The notes under the pieces are model-generated. The model saw nothing but the letters and a program-made list of their open reading frames with translations. It was not told where the DNA came from and ran no database searches. A stretch of 32,814 nt of DNA from Nitrospirota bacterium (GTDB taxonomy: Bacteria; Nitrospirota; Thermodesulfovibrionia; Thermodesulfovibrionales; UBA6898): contig JAJXTV010000036.1 in the NCBI GenBank assembly GCA_021783515.1, positions 1 through 32,814 on the forward strand, written 5' to 3'. This document shows positions 7,187-15,600 of the stretch, one piece after another. Numbering within the stretch: the stretch's first letter is position 1; the number at the start of each line of letters is the position of its first letter. The translations under genes and the position numbers were made by a program.

Positions 7187-7207
7187 TTTCCGGAAGGAAA
7201 AAAGGAT

Positions 7208-7936
7208 ATGAAGAAAGAGCGTCTGGACATAGACCGGGTCGCCTTCATAGGCAGGACCTACGAAGAATACGAGAAGATATTCGGACTCGACTACCGCCAC
7301 CTGCGAAAGGCGCGGATACTCGACTGCCCTGCCGGAGCTGCCTCGTTCGCCGCAGAGGCGGGCCGCCGCGGGTTTGACGTCGTTGCGTGCGATATCCTGT
7401 ACGGCCTCTCCCGCCGGGCGTTGCTCTCAAAAGGCGAAAAGGACATCGCCCTCATCAACGAAAAGCTCGGCGGGGTGGCCCATCTGTATCTGTGGGACTA
7501 TTACCGCGACAGGGACGGCCTGATCTCAAAAAGGAGGGAGGCCCTCGGCCGTTTCGCGGCCGACTTCCCCCGCGGCAGGGCGGCGGGACGTTATGTCGCA
7601 GCTTCGCTCCCGCGGCTGCCCTTTGCAGACGGAACGTTTTCGCTCGTTCTCTCCTGCCACTTTCTTTTTCTCTACGGGGACATGCTGGACATCGACTTCC
7701 ATAAGGAGTGTCTGCTGGAGCTGGCAAGGGTTTCCTCGGGAGATGTTCTTATATTCCCGCTTTCGGGACTCGACGGTGATCCCTATCCCCATCTCGGTGA
7801 GGTCCTTCGCTTTCTTGATGTGAATGGAGTAGAGGCGGGGATCAGAAGGGCGCCCTTCGAATTTCAGCGGGACGCAAACATGATGATGAGGCTCAGGCGC
7901 AAATGGTCATCCGAAATAAAAAGGAGGGGAAGATGA
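7208..7936 (+). CDS. Class I SAM-dependent methyltransferase-like protein
   Basis: This 242-residue protein has a Rossmann-type methyltransferase pattern. Motif I is the degenerate ILDCPAGAASF near residues 38-48, followed by an acidic residue at the end of strand 2 (VVACD). A Pro-Phe-Ala-Asp-Gly stretch (LPFADGTFSLVLSCH) near 132-146 matches the motif found before strand 4. The substrate is unknown. The glycine-rich loop is unusual (CPAGAAS instead of GxGxG), but this variant occurs in uncharacterised family members. The start has AAAGGAT upstream and lies just behind the terminator of the small RNA. Its last codons contain the ribosome binding site of the small ORF at 7933, so the two are probably coupled. 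Confidence 0.75.
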   Translation: MKKERLDIDRVAFIGRTYEEYEKIFGLDYRHLRKARILDCPAGAASFAAEAGRRGFDVVACDILYGLSRRALLSKGEKDIALINEKLGGVAHLYLWDYYRDRDGLISKRREALGRFAADFPRGRAAGRYVAASLPRLPFADGTFSLVLSCHFLFLYGDMLDIDFHKECLLELARVSSGDVLIFPLSGLDGDPYPHLGEVLRFLDVNGVEAGIRRAPFEFQRDANMMMRLRRKWSSEIKRRGR

Positions 7937-8052
7937 AGAAAACCCGGCTATCCGGGAGAGGCGATACCGGGAAATCATTCCGGACGGCACGACTGGATCG
8001 TGTTTTCAAAATTTATCTGACCGCCCTTTCGGGCAAAGGAGGCATGAAATGA
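7933..8052 (+). CDS. Small basic protein or leader peptide, 39 aa
   Basis: An open frame of 39 codons begins at ATG 7933, six bases after a near-perfect Shine-Dalgarno AAGGAGGGG (7921-7929). It overlaps the methyltransferase stop by ATGA, and its own TGA (8050-8052) overlaps the next gene's ATG (8049) in the same way. The peptide is strongly basic with no signal or membrane segment and begins MKKTRLSGRGD. Double ATGA coupling plus a strong ribosome site argue for translation. It may be a functional small protein or may only deliver ribosomes to the downstream gene. Its final codons contain the ribosome binding site AAAGGAGG of the metallo-hydrolase gene. Confidence 0.55.
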   Translation: MKKTRLSGRGDTGKSFRTARLDRVFKIYLTALSGKGGMK

Positions 8053-8993
8053 ACCTGATTCGGAAGATGAGTGTCCATACGGTGGCGGGGGTGGCGGCAG
8101 CCTCCCTTTTCCTCTTGGCGACGGCAGGCTATGCCCGGGCTGCCGAGAGGCTGACGAAGCTGGCGGACAATGTCTATGCGTATGTCGACACGCATGGGGC
8201 AACGCCCCACAACAGCTTCGGCGCCAACACGGGGGTCATCATCGGCAACGACGGCATCGCCGTCGTCGACACGCTGATCTCGGCAAAAGAGGCGGACCGT
8301 TTCATCAGGGACATCCGGAGCATCTCGGACAAGCCGATCCGGTACGTGATCAATACCCATTCGCATCTCGACCACACCTTCGGCAATTCCGAATTCGCAA
8401 GGCTCGGCGCGGTGATCGTATCCCACGAAAACTGCAGGAAGAACATGCTTGCAAACGGAGAGGCAAACCTGAAGAAGGCAGGCGCATACGGGCTGACGGA
8501 AAAGGAGATGGAGGGCACACGCCTTTCCTACCCATCCCTCACGTTCAGCGACCGGATGGAGATCGGCCTTGGCGGCCAGACAATACAATTGATCTATCCC
8601 GGGCCTTCCCACACGGACGGCAGCATTATGGTCTATCTGCCCGACAAGCGGATCCTATTTGCGGGAGATATCCTCTTTACGGACTATCACCCGAATATCG
8701 CAAGCGCAGACCTCGACAGCTGGCTGACGGTCCTCGATAGGGTCGCCGCCCTCGATGCCGAAAAGATCGTACCCGGCCACGGCCCGCTATCGGCCAACAA
8801 GGACCTGGCCGACATGAAGGGGTACATCACCCTGTTCGACAAGAAGGCAAAAGAGCTGGCGGCGGCATCGTCGGATCCGCAGTATATCGCGTCGGAACTG
8901 AAGAAAGCGCTGCCCGCGCGGAAGGAGCTGGAGTTTCTGATCACCGCCAATATCATGCAGAGATATCTGAAGAAACAGGGGAGTAAAAAATGA
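8049..8993 (+). CDS. Secreted metallo-beta-lactamase-fold hydrolase
   Basis: This 314-residue protein has a signal peptide (residues 1-32, cleavage likely after ARA). The MBL metal site is complete: HSHLDH at about 104-109, a His in GPSHTDGS near 190, Asp in FAGDIL near 204, and His in VPGHGPL near 245. The spacing suits broad MBL hydrolases, such as the periplasmic quinoprotein-associated or SoxH-like type, rather than a clinical beta-lactamase. Substrate unknown. The ribosome site AAAGGAGG lies just upstream. It overlaps the small ORF before it and the methyltransferase after it by four bases each, so all are one operon. Confidence 0.85.
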   Translation: MNLIRKMSVHTVAGVAAASLFLLATAGYARAAERLTKLADNVYAYVDTHGATPHNSFGANTGVIIGNDGIAVVDTLISAKEADRFIRDIRSISDKPIRYVINTHSHLDHTFGNSEFARLGAVIVSHENCRKNMLANGEANLKKAGAYGLTEKEMEGTRLSYPSLTFSDRMEIGLGGQTIQLIYPGPSHTDGSIMVYLPDKRILFAGDILFTDYHPNIASADLDSWLTVLDRVAALDAEKIVPGHGPLSANKDLADMKGYITLFDKKAKELAAASSDPQYIASELKKALPARKELEFLITANIMQRYLKKQGSKK

Positions 8994-9712
8994 CCGACTT
9001 CAAAAAATCAAACTGGGCAGAGCCCGATTTCAGCAGAAGGTTCGTCGAAAGCGCCGACATCGCGATCGTCGAGAGGAAGAGGTCCCATGCCATCATGAGA
9101 TCGTTCTTCCGACATCATTTTGCCGGGAAGGAGCCGGTGGAGATCCTCGACCTCGGCTGCGGAGACGGGATCCTGACGTACGAGCTGAAGCAGACCGGGA
9201 TCTCACTCTCGGCCACGCTCGTGGACGGCTCGGAGGAGATGTTGCGAAAAGCGGCAGAGCGTCTGAAGGACTATCCCGACACCCGGACAGTACGGGCGAG
9301 CTTTCAGGAAGTCATCGCCGGGAAGGCGGTGGCGGGAGATTTTGACTTCGTCGTCTCGTCGCTTGCCATCCACCATCTCGACATGGCCGAAAAGCGGGAG
9401 CTCTTCGGATGGGTTTACGGCAACCTCGGAAACAGCGGATATTTTATGAATATCGACGTCGTCCTGGCTCCGAACGAGGCGCTGGAAACGTGGTGCCTCG
9501 TCCTCTGGCAGGAATGGATCGCGGAGAAGAAAGCGCTTGAGGGAATCACCGGCGATATCTACGACGATACGATGAAGCGCTACAAGGACAACCGCGACAA
9601 CAAGCCCGACAGACTCGACGTGCAGCTGGAGGCGCTGAAGGATTGCGGCTTTCACGACGTGGACTGCTATTACAAATACGGAATATTTGCGATCTACGGC
9701 GGGAAAAAATAG
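8990..9712 (+). CDS. Class I SAM-dependent methyltransferase
   Basis: The 240-residue protein has a canonical motif I (ILDLGCGDG, residues about 47-55) and an acidic strand-2 end (LVDGSEEML). The motif IV region VVSSLAIHHL is near 118-127. The family methylates small molecules or macromolecules; the substrate cannot be told. The YxxIP-like end, GIFAIYGGKK, resembles small-molecule methyltransferases. It starts inside the stop of the MBL hydrolase (ATGA) and is followed 20 bases later by the cupin gene, whose ribosome site AAGGAGG is strong. Confidence 0.85.
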   Translation: MTDFKKSNWAEPDFSRRFVESADIAIVERKRSHAIMRSFFRHHFAGKEPVEILDLGCGDGILTYELKQTGISLSATLVDGSEEMLRKAAERLKDYPDTRTVRASFQEVIAGKAVAGDFDFVVSSLAIHHLDMAEKRELFGWVYGNLGNSGYFMNIDVVLAPNEALETWCLVLWQEWIAEKKALEGITGDIYDDTMKRYKDNRDNKPDRLDVQLEALKDCGFHDVDCYYKYGIFAIYGGKK

Positions 9713-9732
9713 ATGCATAAGGAGGAAACGGA

Positions 9733-10068
9733 ATGAACAAGGTCAGGATATACCGTGGCGCGGACCTGCCGATGAGGCGGAACGTCCCGGGAGCAATGAT
9801 GTGGGCGGTCGGGCTCGAAAAGAGCATGCTCACCTACTTCGAGATGGAGTCCGACGCCGCCTTCCCCGAGCATTCGCACGAGGCGGAGCAGATAACCCTC
9901 GTGCTCGAGGGAGAGCTCACCTTTTCTTACGAAAGCAAAACCGTCACGTTAAGGCCGGGTGAGGTGATCGCGATCCCCTCCAATGTCAGGCACTCCGTCT
10001 CGACCGCCGGGCGGGCCTGCCGGGCTGTCGATGCGTGGTCGCCCGTGAGGAAGGAGTATCTGTCCTAG
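9733..10068 (+). CDS. Small cupin-domain protein
   Basis: 111 residues forming a single cupin_2 barrel. Motif 1 is seen as EHSHEAEQITLVLEGE (His, His and Glu metal ligands), and motif 2 as LRPGEVIAIPSNVRHS with the final His. Such proteins bind a metal and a small ligand, either as enzymes (dioxygenase or isomerase type) or as sensors; the role here is unknown. The start follows AAGGAGGAAACGG. It lies between a methyltransferase and a nitroreductase in a same-strand run. Confidence 0.82.
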   Translation: MNKVRIYRGADLPMRRNVPGAMMWAVGLEKSMLTYFEMESDAAFPEHSHEAEQITLVLEGELTFSYESKTVTLRPGEVIAIPSNVRHSVSTAGRACRAVDAWSPVRKEYLS

Positions 10069-10152
10069 TGGGAGCCGGCGGAACACTTCCGATCTTCCGC
10101 CCTCATACGGTATTATCGATAGGAAGGAAGAGTATGGCAAAGGAGGAGTGAA

Positions 10153-10710
10153 ATGGATACATTTGAAGCGGTCAGAACGAGGCGGAGCATAAGGAGGTTT
10201 CAGGAGAGGCCGGTTGAGGAAGAAAAGCTGCATACGCTTCTCGATGCGGTCAGGATGTCCCCCTCCTGGTCGAACCGCCAGTGCTGGAGGTTCATCGTAG
10301 TGAAGGGAAAAAATCTCCGGGAGCGGATAAGCGAGCTGTCCTACGTCGAATCCTTCTTTTCGACGCGGGGGTACAAGGTCAACCCGGCAAAGAAAGGACT
10401 GTCCGAGGCGCCGGTCGTGATCGTCGCCTGCGCCGACCCCTCACAATCCGGTGATATTTGGGCCCAGCAGTATTACATGACGGACATCGGCATCGCCTCT
10501 CAGACGCTGATGCTTTCGGCGCGCGCGCTCGGCCTCGGCACGGTCTTCGTCGGCGTCTTCGACGAGGCAAAGCTTCGCGAGGAGCTCGGCATCCCCGGGG
10601 ATATCCGGGTCGTAGGACTGTTCCCGGTAGGCTACCCGCTCGAAGAAAAGAAGGACGGACCTCCGAGAAAGCCCCTGAGCGAGATAGTTTTTCATGAGAA
10701 GTGGGGGTAG
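10153..10710 (+). CDS. Nitroreductase-family flavoprotein
   Basis: This 185-residue protein starts with the family signature: [17 protein letters not shown], then [15 protein letters not shown] for FMN phosphate binding. The C-terminal half has [14 protein letters not shown] and GLFPVGYP, matching the second FMN-contacting region. Members reduce nitro groups, quinones or flavin-linked substrates with NAD(P)H; the substrate is unknown. The ribosome site AAAGGAGGAG overlaps a five-codon ATG-to-TGA frame (10134-10151) that itself has a purine-rich site upstream, so minor translational control is possible. A weak hairpin (GCGGCA...TGCCGC, 10711-10733) without a T-run follows the stop. Confidence 0.88.
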   Translation: MDTFEAVRTRRSIRRFQERPVEEEKLHTLLDAVRMSPSWSNRQCWRFIVVKGKNLRERISELSYVESFFSTRGYKVNPAKKGLSEAPVVIVACADPSQSGDIWAQQYYMTDIGIASQTLMLSARALGLGTVFVGVFDEAKLREELGIPGDIRVVGLFPVGYPLEEKKDGPPRKPLSEIVFHEKWG

Positions 10711-10803
10711 CGGCAAGGGTAAACCTGCCGCTGCATACTGGCGGGAGGATGAGTCCCTCTTTCCGCCCCTGTGGTAATAGTGAGAATTGACAGGGCTCAG
10801 CGC

Positions 10804-11514
10804 GTGAATCTCATACTTTTGTTTGAAACAGATTTTAGCGGGGAGGGCCACCGCGTCAGACTCGGAGGCCGCCGTCTCGGGCATCTGAGGGACGTCCATC
10901 GGGCGGCGGTCGGCGACGAGCTCTGCGTCGGCCTGGCGGGCGGGCTGATCGGGACCGGCAGGGTCGTCTCCCTGGACAGCGATGCAGCCGAGATGGAGGT
11001 GCGTTTCGACAGAAGCCCTCCCCCTCCGCTTCCGGTCACGCTTATCCTGGCGCTGCCCAGACCGAAATATTTCCGGAGGGTTCTCTTTACGGTATCCGCG
11101 CTCGGCGTAAAGCGCATCTTCGTGGTGAACTCTTACCGTGTCGAAAAGAGCTATTGGCAGAGCCCTTTTCTCGGGCGGCCGCAGGTCGAAAAGCAGCTCG
11201 TCCTCGGGCTCGAACAGGCGCGTGACACAGTCATGCCGGAGGTGCTGTTCAGGCCCCTTTTCAAGCCCTTCGTGGAGGACGAGCTTCCCTCTATCGTGAG
11301 GGGCACCCTGCCCCTCCTCGCCGACCCTCACGCCGGAGAGCCCTTCCCCCGGGCGGTCACCGGCCCGGTAACGCTCGCGATCGGTCCCGAGGGCGGCTTC
11401 ATCCCCTATGAAACGGCCAAGCTTCTCTCGGCAGGGTTCGCCGCGGCCAGGCTCGGAGAGCGCATCCTGAATGTCGAGGCGGCCGTACCCGCCCTTTTAT
11501 CGAGACTCTTCTGA
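10804..11514 (+). CDS. rsmE: 16S rRNA m3U1498 methyltransferase RsmE
   Basis: A SPOUT-class RNA methyltransferase. The N-terminal PUA-like part has GRRLGHLRDVHRAAVGDEL. The C-terminal trefoil-knot domain has LALPRPK, GVKRIFVVNS, EQARDTVMPEV, and the SAM-binding IGPEGGF followed by LGERILNVEAAVPALL. RsmE methylates U1498 in helix 44 of 16S rRNA in the assembled 30S subunit. GTG at 10804 (NLILLFE) is chosen because homologues of this subgroup begin there, to my recollection; an upstream in-frame GTG at 10771 would add 11 residues. Length with the chosen start is 236 residues, normal for the family. Confidence 0.9.
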   Translation: MNLILLFETDFSGEGHRVRLGGRRLGHLRDVHRAAVGDELCVGLAGGLIGTGRVVSLDSDAAEMEVRFDRSPPPPLPVTLILALPRPKYFRRVLFTVSALGVKRIFVVNSYRVEKSYWQSPFLGRPQVEKQLVLGLEQARDTVMPEVLFRPLFKPFVEDELPSIVRGTLPLLADPHAGEPFPRAVTGPVTLAIGPEGGFIPYETAKLLSAGFAAARLGERILNVEAAVPALLSRLF

Positions 11515-11614
11515 GGAAGCTGGCTTCCGGGGAATCGCGGCAGAAGCACTTTCGGCCCGTTCCGCCCGCATCCTCAGTTACGGTTAATACAAGCGCAATG
11601 TTATCATAGAAGTC

Positions 11615-12247
11615 GTGAATTTCAGGATCGATCTTCATGTCCATTCGAAGTACAGCGGCGACACCGATGCCGAGCCGGAGGAACTGATCTCTCATGCGAT
11701 CGCCGCCGGGATGAACGGCATCGCGTTCACCGAGCATTACTCCTTCAGGGCGTCCGCGCCGGTGGAGAGGCTGAGGGAGAAGTACGAAGACTCCATACTG
11801 ATAGTAAGAGGCGTCGAACTGTCGGCCGCAGAGGGCCACTGTCTCGTTTTCGGAGCCGACACCGACAGGCTGCCGCTTTCGCACGCGCCGCTGGAGGTAA
11901 TAGTGAGGGTCGTCAACGAGGCGGGCGGCGTCGTTATCCCGTCCCACCCCTTCCGGAGGGGAAGCGGCATCGGCGAGGCCCTTAACGGGATAGAGGGGAT
12001 CTGCGCACTCGAGGGTTACAACGGCGCAAATCTCCATGCCTTCAACGCCAGGGCGATCGAGGTCGCACAAGAACTGAAGCTGCCCTTCACCGGCGGATCG
12101 GATGCCCACGCGCCGCGGGAAGTCGGATCGTGTTACACCGAATTCTTCGAGGTGGTGTCTTCCGACAACCTGATCACCCTGCTCAGAAAGGGCGGCTACC
12201 GCGGGGCCGACGCAAGAAAGATCAGCAGGGGATGGTGGCCGTTCTGA
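11615..12247 (+). CDS. PHP-domain metal-dependent phosphoesterase
   Basis: The 210-residue protein has the PHP metal-binding motifs in order: DLHVHSKYSGD at 6-16, FTEHYS at 38-43, GVELS at 65-69, PSHPFR at 108-113 and GGSDAHAPREVG near 165-176. PHP enzymes hydrolyse phosphoesters, e.g. histidinol phosphate or 3',5'-nucleoside bisphosphates; this one's substrate is not clear. The GTG start at 11615 has no evident ribosome site. A possible promoter (TTACGG 11578-11583, TATCAT 11602-11607, 18-base spacer) would start transcription near 11614, implying a leaderless message. That reading is tentative. Confidence 0.83.
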   Translation: MNFRIDLHVHSKYSGDTDAEPEELISHAIAAGMNGIAFTEHYSFRASAPVERLREKYEDSILIVRGVELSAAEGHCLVFGADTDRLPLSHAPLEVIVRVVNEAGGVVIPSHPFRRGSGIGEALNGIEGICALEGYNGANLHAFNARAIEVAQELKLPFTGGSDAHAPREVGSCYTEFFEVVSSDNLITLLRKGGYRGADARKISRGWWPF

Positions 12248-12281
12248 TGCGGCGCGCGGTCCGCTTGCGGATGCCGTGAAA

Positions 12282-12436
12282 TGGTATAATGATACACGTG
12301 AACCGCTGAAATATCTGACGAGCCAGTCAAGTGAGACGTGTTGAGACTCTTCCATGAGTGTAACGGGAAAAGAGGACAGACAGCCGGCAGCCCGCAGAAA
12401 TGAGCTGTCGTCCTGTCGTGCCCTTTCGGAGACTCC
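12282..12436 (+). promoter_or_regulatory. Extended -10 promoter and structured leader before the hybrid kinase
   Basis: TGGTATAAT at 12282-12290 is an extended -10 element; no good -35 is seen. The roughly 140-base leader contains a stem of GACAGACAGC (12375-12384) with GCTGTCGTCCTGTC (12404-12417) just upstream of the kinase ribosome site GGAG (12428-12431). No known riboswitch is recognised. The remainder of 12248-12436 holds no ORF of note. Confidence 0.4.
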
Positions 12437-14836
12437 GTGAACGACGATTCCCTTGTAAAAGCCATCGGTGAAATTGCGGACGAGATCAGCCTCGCCAAGG
12501 AGGTCATCTCCGCAATGGGCAACGCCGTCTCGATCATAGATTTCGGCTTCAGGGTCCTTTACCAGAACCGTCTCCACCAGGAACTCACCGGCGATCAGAA
12601 AGGCAAATTCTGCTACTCGGGGTTCAGGGGGAAAGAACGGGTCTGCGAAGACTGTCCCGTGGCGATGGCCTATGCCGACGGCAACGTACATACGATAGAA
12701 AGGCCCTCGACGAACACTAATGGGCCCCTCTGGGTCGAGATTACCGCCTCTCCGCTGAGGGACGGGCAGGGCCGGATCGTGGCCGGCATCGAGATCGTGA
12801 GGGACATATCGGCCCGGAAACGCGCGGAAGAGGAACTGCAGGGATACCGCACCCGGCTCGAAGAACTCGTCGAGGCGCGCACTGCCCAGCTGACGGCCGC
12901 CAACGACCGCCTTACCCGGGAAATCACGGAGCGCAGAAAGGCGATGGAGGCGTCGGAAAAATACGAGAGGATAGTTTCGGCCAGTCCCGACCACATCTCG
13001 ATACTCGGCAGAGATTACATCTACAAGGAGATCAACCCCGCCTATATCAAGGCCCACGGGCAGCCCTATTCTGAGATCGTAGGCCGGTCTGTCCCGGATA
13101 TGCTCGGCCATGAGTTGTTCGAGAAGGTCGTCAGGGAGAATCTCGACAGATGTCTTGCCGGAGAGACGGTCAAATATGAGGCATGGTTCGATTTTGCCGC
13201 GATCGGCCGCCGCTTCATGAGCGTCACCTATTATCCCTATTACGACGGCGACGATGTCATCTCAGGGGTGGTCGTAAGCTCACGCGATATCACGGAGACG
13301 AAGAAAGCTGAGCGCGAGATGAAGTTCGCGCTTCTCAAAGCCGATCAGGAACGGGCAAAGTCTGAGGCGATCATCGCGGCGATCGGCGACGGCGTCAGCA
13401 TTCAGGACGCCGATTTCAGGGTCCTCTACCAGAACCAGATCCATAAGGACCTCATGGGAGATCATGGCGGCGAACACTGCTATAAGGCCTTTCAAGAACG
13501 GGACGGCGTCTGCGACGACTGCCCCGTCGAGCGTTCCCTCCGGGACGGGAAGGTCCATCGCGCGGAGAAGGAAGTCGCCTGGCCCGACGGCACCCGCTAT
13601 CTCGAGCATACCGCTTCCCCGCTGAAGGATGCCGACGGCAGGATTATCGCCGGCGTCAAGATAATCAGGGACATCACCGATCGGAAAAAAGCGGATGAAG
13701 AGCTTATCAGGGCGGAAAAACTCGAATCCCTCGGCCTCCTTTCCGGGGGCATCGCGCACGACTTCAACAACCTTCTTTCGGCCCTCATCGGAAATATTTC
13801 TCTGGCCCGGATCTATACTGACCCCAAAAGCCGGGTATACGATCTGCTGAGCGAGGCCGAACGGGCCTCTTCGCTGGCGAAAGACCTGACGCAGCAGCTG
13901 CTTACGTACTCAAGGGGAGGACAGCCGCTCAAGAAGATATTCTCTCTGCCCCCGCTCCTGAGAGGCTCCGCCGAGTTTGCACTCAGGGGGTCCAACGTAA
14001 GGTTCGAGCTGTCCGCCGGGGATGACATCTGGACCGTCGGGGCGGATGAGGGACAGCTGAGCCAGGTTGTCAACAATCTGATCATCAACGCGCAGCAGGC
14101 GATGCCGAAGGGCGGGACGATACGGATCCGGTGCGACAACATCGTGGCCCCCGGCAGCGGGCCGTCGATTCTGAAGGAGGGGCGGTACGTGCGGGTCCTC
14201 ATCGAAGACGAGGGGATCGGGATCCCCAGGAAATATCTCGACAAGATATTCGACCCCTACTTTACGACCAAGCAAAAAGGAAGCGGCCTTGGACTTGCCA
14301 CCGCATACTCGATTATCAGGAAGCACGAAGGATACCTGACGGTAGAATCGACTCCGGGAGTGGGAACGACATTTACTATCTTCATTCCCGCCTCGGGCCA
14401 AAAGGCTGCCGAGACGCAGGCGGAGGCAAGGCCCCTCATGAGGGGGAGGGGAAAGGTCCTCGTCATGGACGACGAAGAAGTGATCCGCCTGATAGTCGGC
14501 AGGATGCTCGAAAGCCTCGGATATACCGCCGAGTCCGCGGAACGGGGAGAGGAAGCAGTCGAAATATACCAGAAGGCCCTTCGATCGGGAGAGCCGATCG
14601 ACGCGGTCATTATCGACCTGACGATACGCGGCGGCATGGGGGGGCTCGACTGTATGAAGGCACTCCGGGAAATCGACCCGAACGTACGGGCGATCGTTTC
14701 GAGCGGCTATTCGGAGGACCCGGTCATGGCGCATCACGACACCTTCGGGTTCGGTGGGATAATCGTAAAACCGTACCGGATTGAAGACCTCGGAGAGATC
14801 CTCCACAGGGTCCTCGGGGACAGGCAGGAAGAATGA
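12437..14836 (+). CDS. Hybrid histidine kinase (PAS-PAS-PAS-HisKA-HATPase-REC)
   Basis: 799 residues, with no membrane segment, so a cytoplasmic sensor. PAS domains lie at about 30-130, 185-290 and 310-415, with a coiled coil after the first. The first and third PAS each carry a Cys pattern, CYSGFRGKERVCEDCP and CYKAFQERDGVCDDCP, that could bind metal or sense redox. The H-box GGIAHDFNN places the phosphorylated His at about 441. HATPase motifs NNLIINAQQAM, DEGIGIP and GSGLGLAT follow. A C-terminal receiver starts near 673 with DDEE, phosphoacceptor Asp near 727 (VIIDLT) and VKPY. The GTG start is supported by GGAG five bases upstream. No separate output protein is adjacent; the next gene is signal peptidase. 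Confidence 0.9.
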   Translation: MNDDSLVKAIGEIADEISLAKEVISAMGNAVSIIDFGFRVLYQNRLHQELTGDQKGKFCYSGFRGKERVCEDCPVAMAYADGNVHTIERPSTNTNGPLWVEITASPLRDGQGRIVAGIEIVRDISARKRAEEELQGYRTRLEELVEARTAQLTAANDRLTREITERRKAMEASEKYERIVSASPDHISILGRDYIYKEINPAYIKAHGQPYSEIVGRSVPDMLGHELFEKVVRENLDRCLAGETVKYEAWFDFAAIGRRFMSVTYYPYYDGDDVISGVVVSSRDITETKKAEREMKFALLKADQERAKSEAIIAAIGDGVSIQDADFRVLYQNQIHKDLMGDHGGEHCYKAFQERDGVCDDCPVERSLRDGKVHRAEKEVAWPDGTRYLEHTASPLKDADGRIIAGVKIIRDITDRKKADEELIRAEKLESLGLLSGGIAHDFNNLLSALIGNISLARIYTDPKSRVYDLLSEAERASSLAKDLTQQLLTYSRGGQPLKKIFSLPPLLRGSAEFALRGSNVRFELSAGDDIWTVGADEGQLSQVVNNLIINAQQAMPKGGTIRIRCDNIVAPGSGPSILKEGRYVRVLIEDEGIGIPRKYLDKIFDPYFTTKQKGSGLGLATAYSIIRKHEGYLTVESTPGVGTTFTIFIPASGQKAAETQAEARPLMRGRGKVLVMDDEEVIRLIVGRMLESLGYTAESAERGEEAVEIYQKALRSGEPIDAVIIDLTIRGGMGGLDCMKALREIDPNVRAIVSSGYSEDPVMAHHDTFGFGGIIVKPYRIEDLGEILHRVLGDRQEE

Positions 14837-14915
14837 TGCGGGGCCGCACGGTGTCCCGCGGTGCGCACGTCCGCGCGCATCCACTCCAATTTCGCCACGA
14901 GGAAAGGACCATAAC

Positions 14916-15557
14916 ATGACACAATACAGTTCGGCTGCCCCCCCGGCGACAGCGAAGAAGTCGGTACTCCGCGACTATCTGGAATCAATCGCCTTCGCGA
15001 TCGTTATCGCGCTCGTCCTGAGGACCTTCGTTGTGCAGGCCTTCAAGATACCCTCCGGGTCCATGGAAAATACCCTCGCCGTTGGAGATTATATCCTCGT
15101 CAATAAGTTCATCTACGGCATCGAGCTGCCCTTCACCGACAGGCATCTCTTCCCCCTCCGGAGCCCGAAGCGGGGAGACATTGCCGTCTTCGAATATCCT
15201 GAGGACCCCAGCAGGGACTTCGTCAAGCGCGTCATAGGAGTGCCGGGAGACCGGATACAGATCGTCGACAAGAAGGTATTCATCAACGGGACGCGCTACG
15301 TAAACCCCCACGAGATCCATAAGGACAGCGCGGTTATCGCTGCCGGCGTCAATCAGCGCGACAACACCGGGGTAATCACGGTGCCCCCCGCCTCCTATTT
15401 CATGATGGGTGACAACCGCGATCAATCCTATGACAGCCGTTTCTGGGGCTTCGTCAGGATAGGAAGGATCAAGGGGCTGGCCTTCGTCAAATACTGGTCG
15501 TGGGATACGGACGGATCCCGCGTACGCTGGGATCATATCGGGAGGCTTCTCGAGTAG
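14916..15557 (+). CDS. lepB: Signal peptidase I
   Basis: The 213-residue protein has one N-terminal membrane segment (about 22-41). Catalytic Ser49 is in IPSGSMENTL, and the general-base Lys104 is in RDFVKRVIGVPGD. The C-terminal box MGDNRDQSYDSRFWG is complete. It cleaves signal peptides of exported proteins at the periplasmic face of the inner membrane. ATG 14916 is preceded by GAGGAAAGGACC; the longer frame from 14781 has no support and overlaps the kinase end. The single membrane segment is a common short form outside enterobacteria. Confidence 0.95.
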   Translation: MTQYSSAAPPATAKKSVLRDYLESIAFAIVIALVLRTFVVQAFKIPSGSMENTLAVGDYILVNKFIYGIELPFTDRHLFPLRSPKRGDIAVFEYPEDPSRDFVKRVIGVPGDRIQIVDKKVFINGTRYVNPHEIHKDSAVIAAGVNQRDNTGVITVPPASYFMMGDNRDQSYDSRFWGFVRIGRIKGLAFVKYWSWDTDGSRVRWDHIGRLLE

Positions 15558-15600
15558 CAGAGGCCCCGCCTCCACTCCTCGCCCTCTCAATGACGCTCTC

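Noticed and set aside
11515-11528. GGAAGC-TG-GCTTCC hairpin after rsmE as a terminator
   Set aside because: The loop is only two bases and there is no T-run.
11399-13111. 570-residue minus-strand ORF opposite rsmE, the PHP gene and the hybrid kinase
   Set aside because: Arg/Asp/Val-rich antisense shadow typical of GC-rich genes; the plus-strand proteins have complete catalytic motifs.
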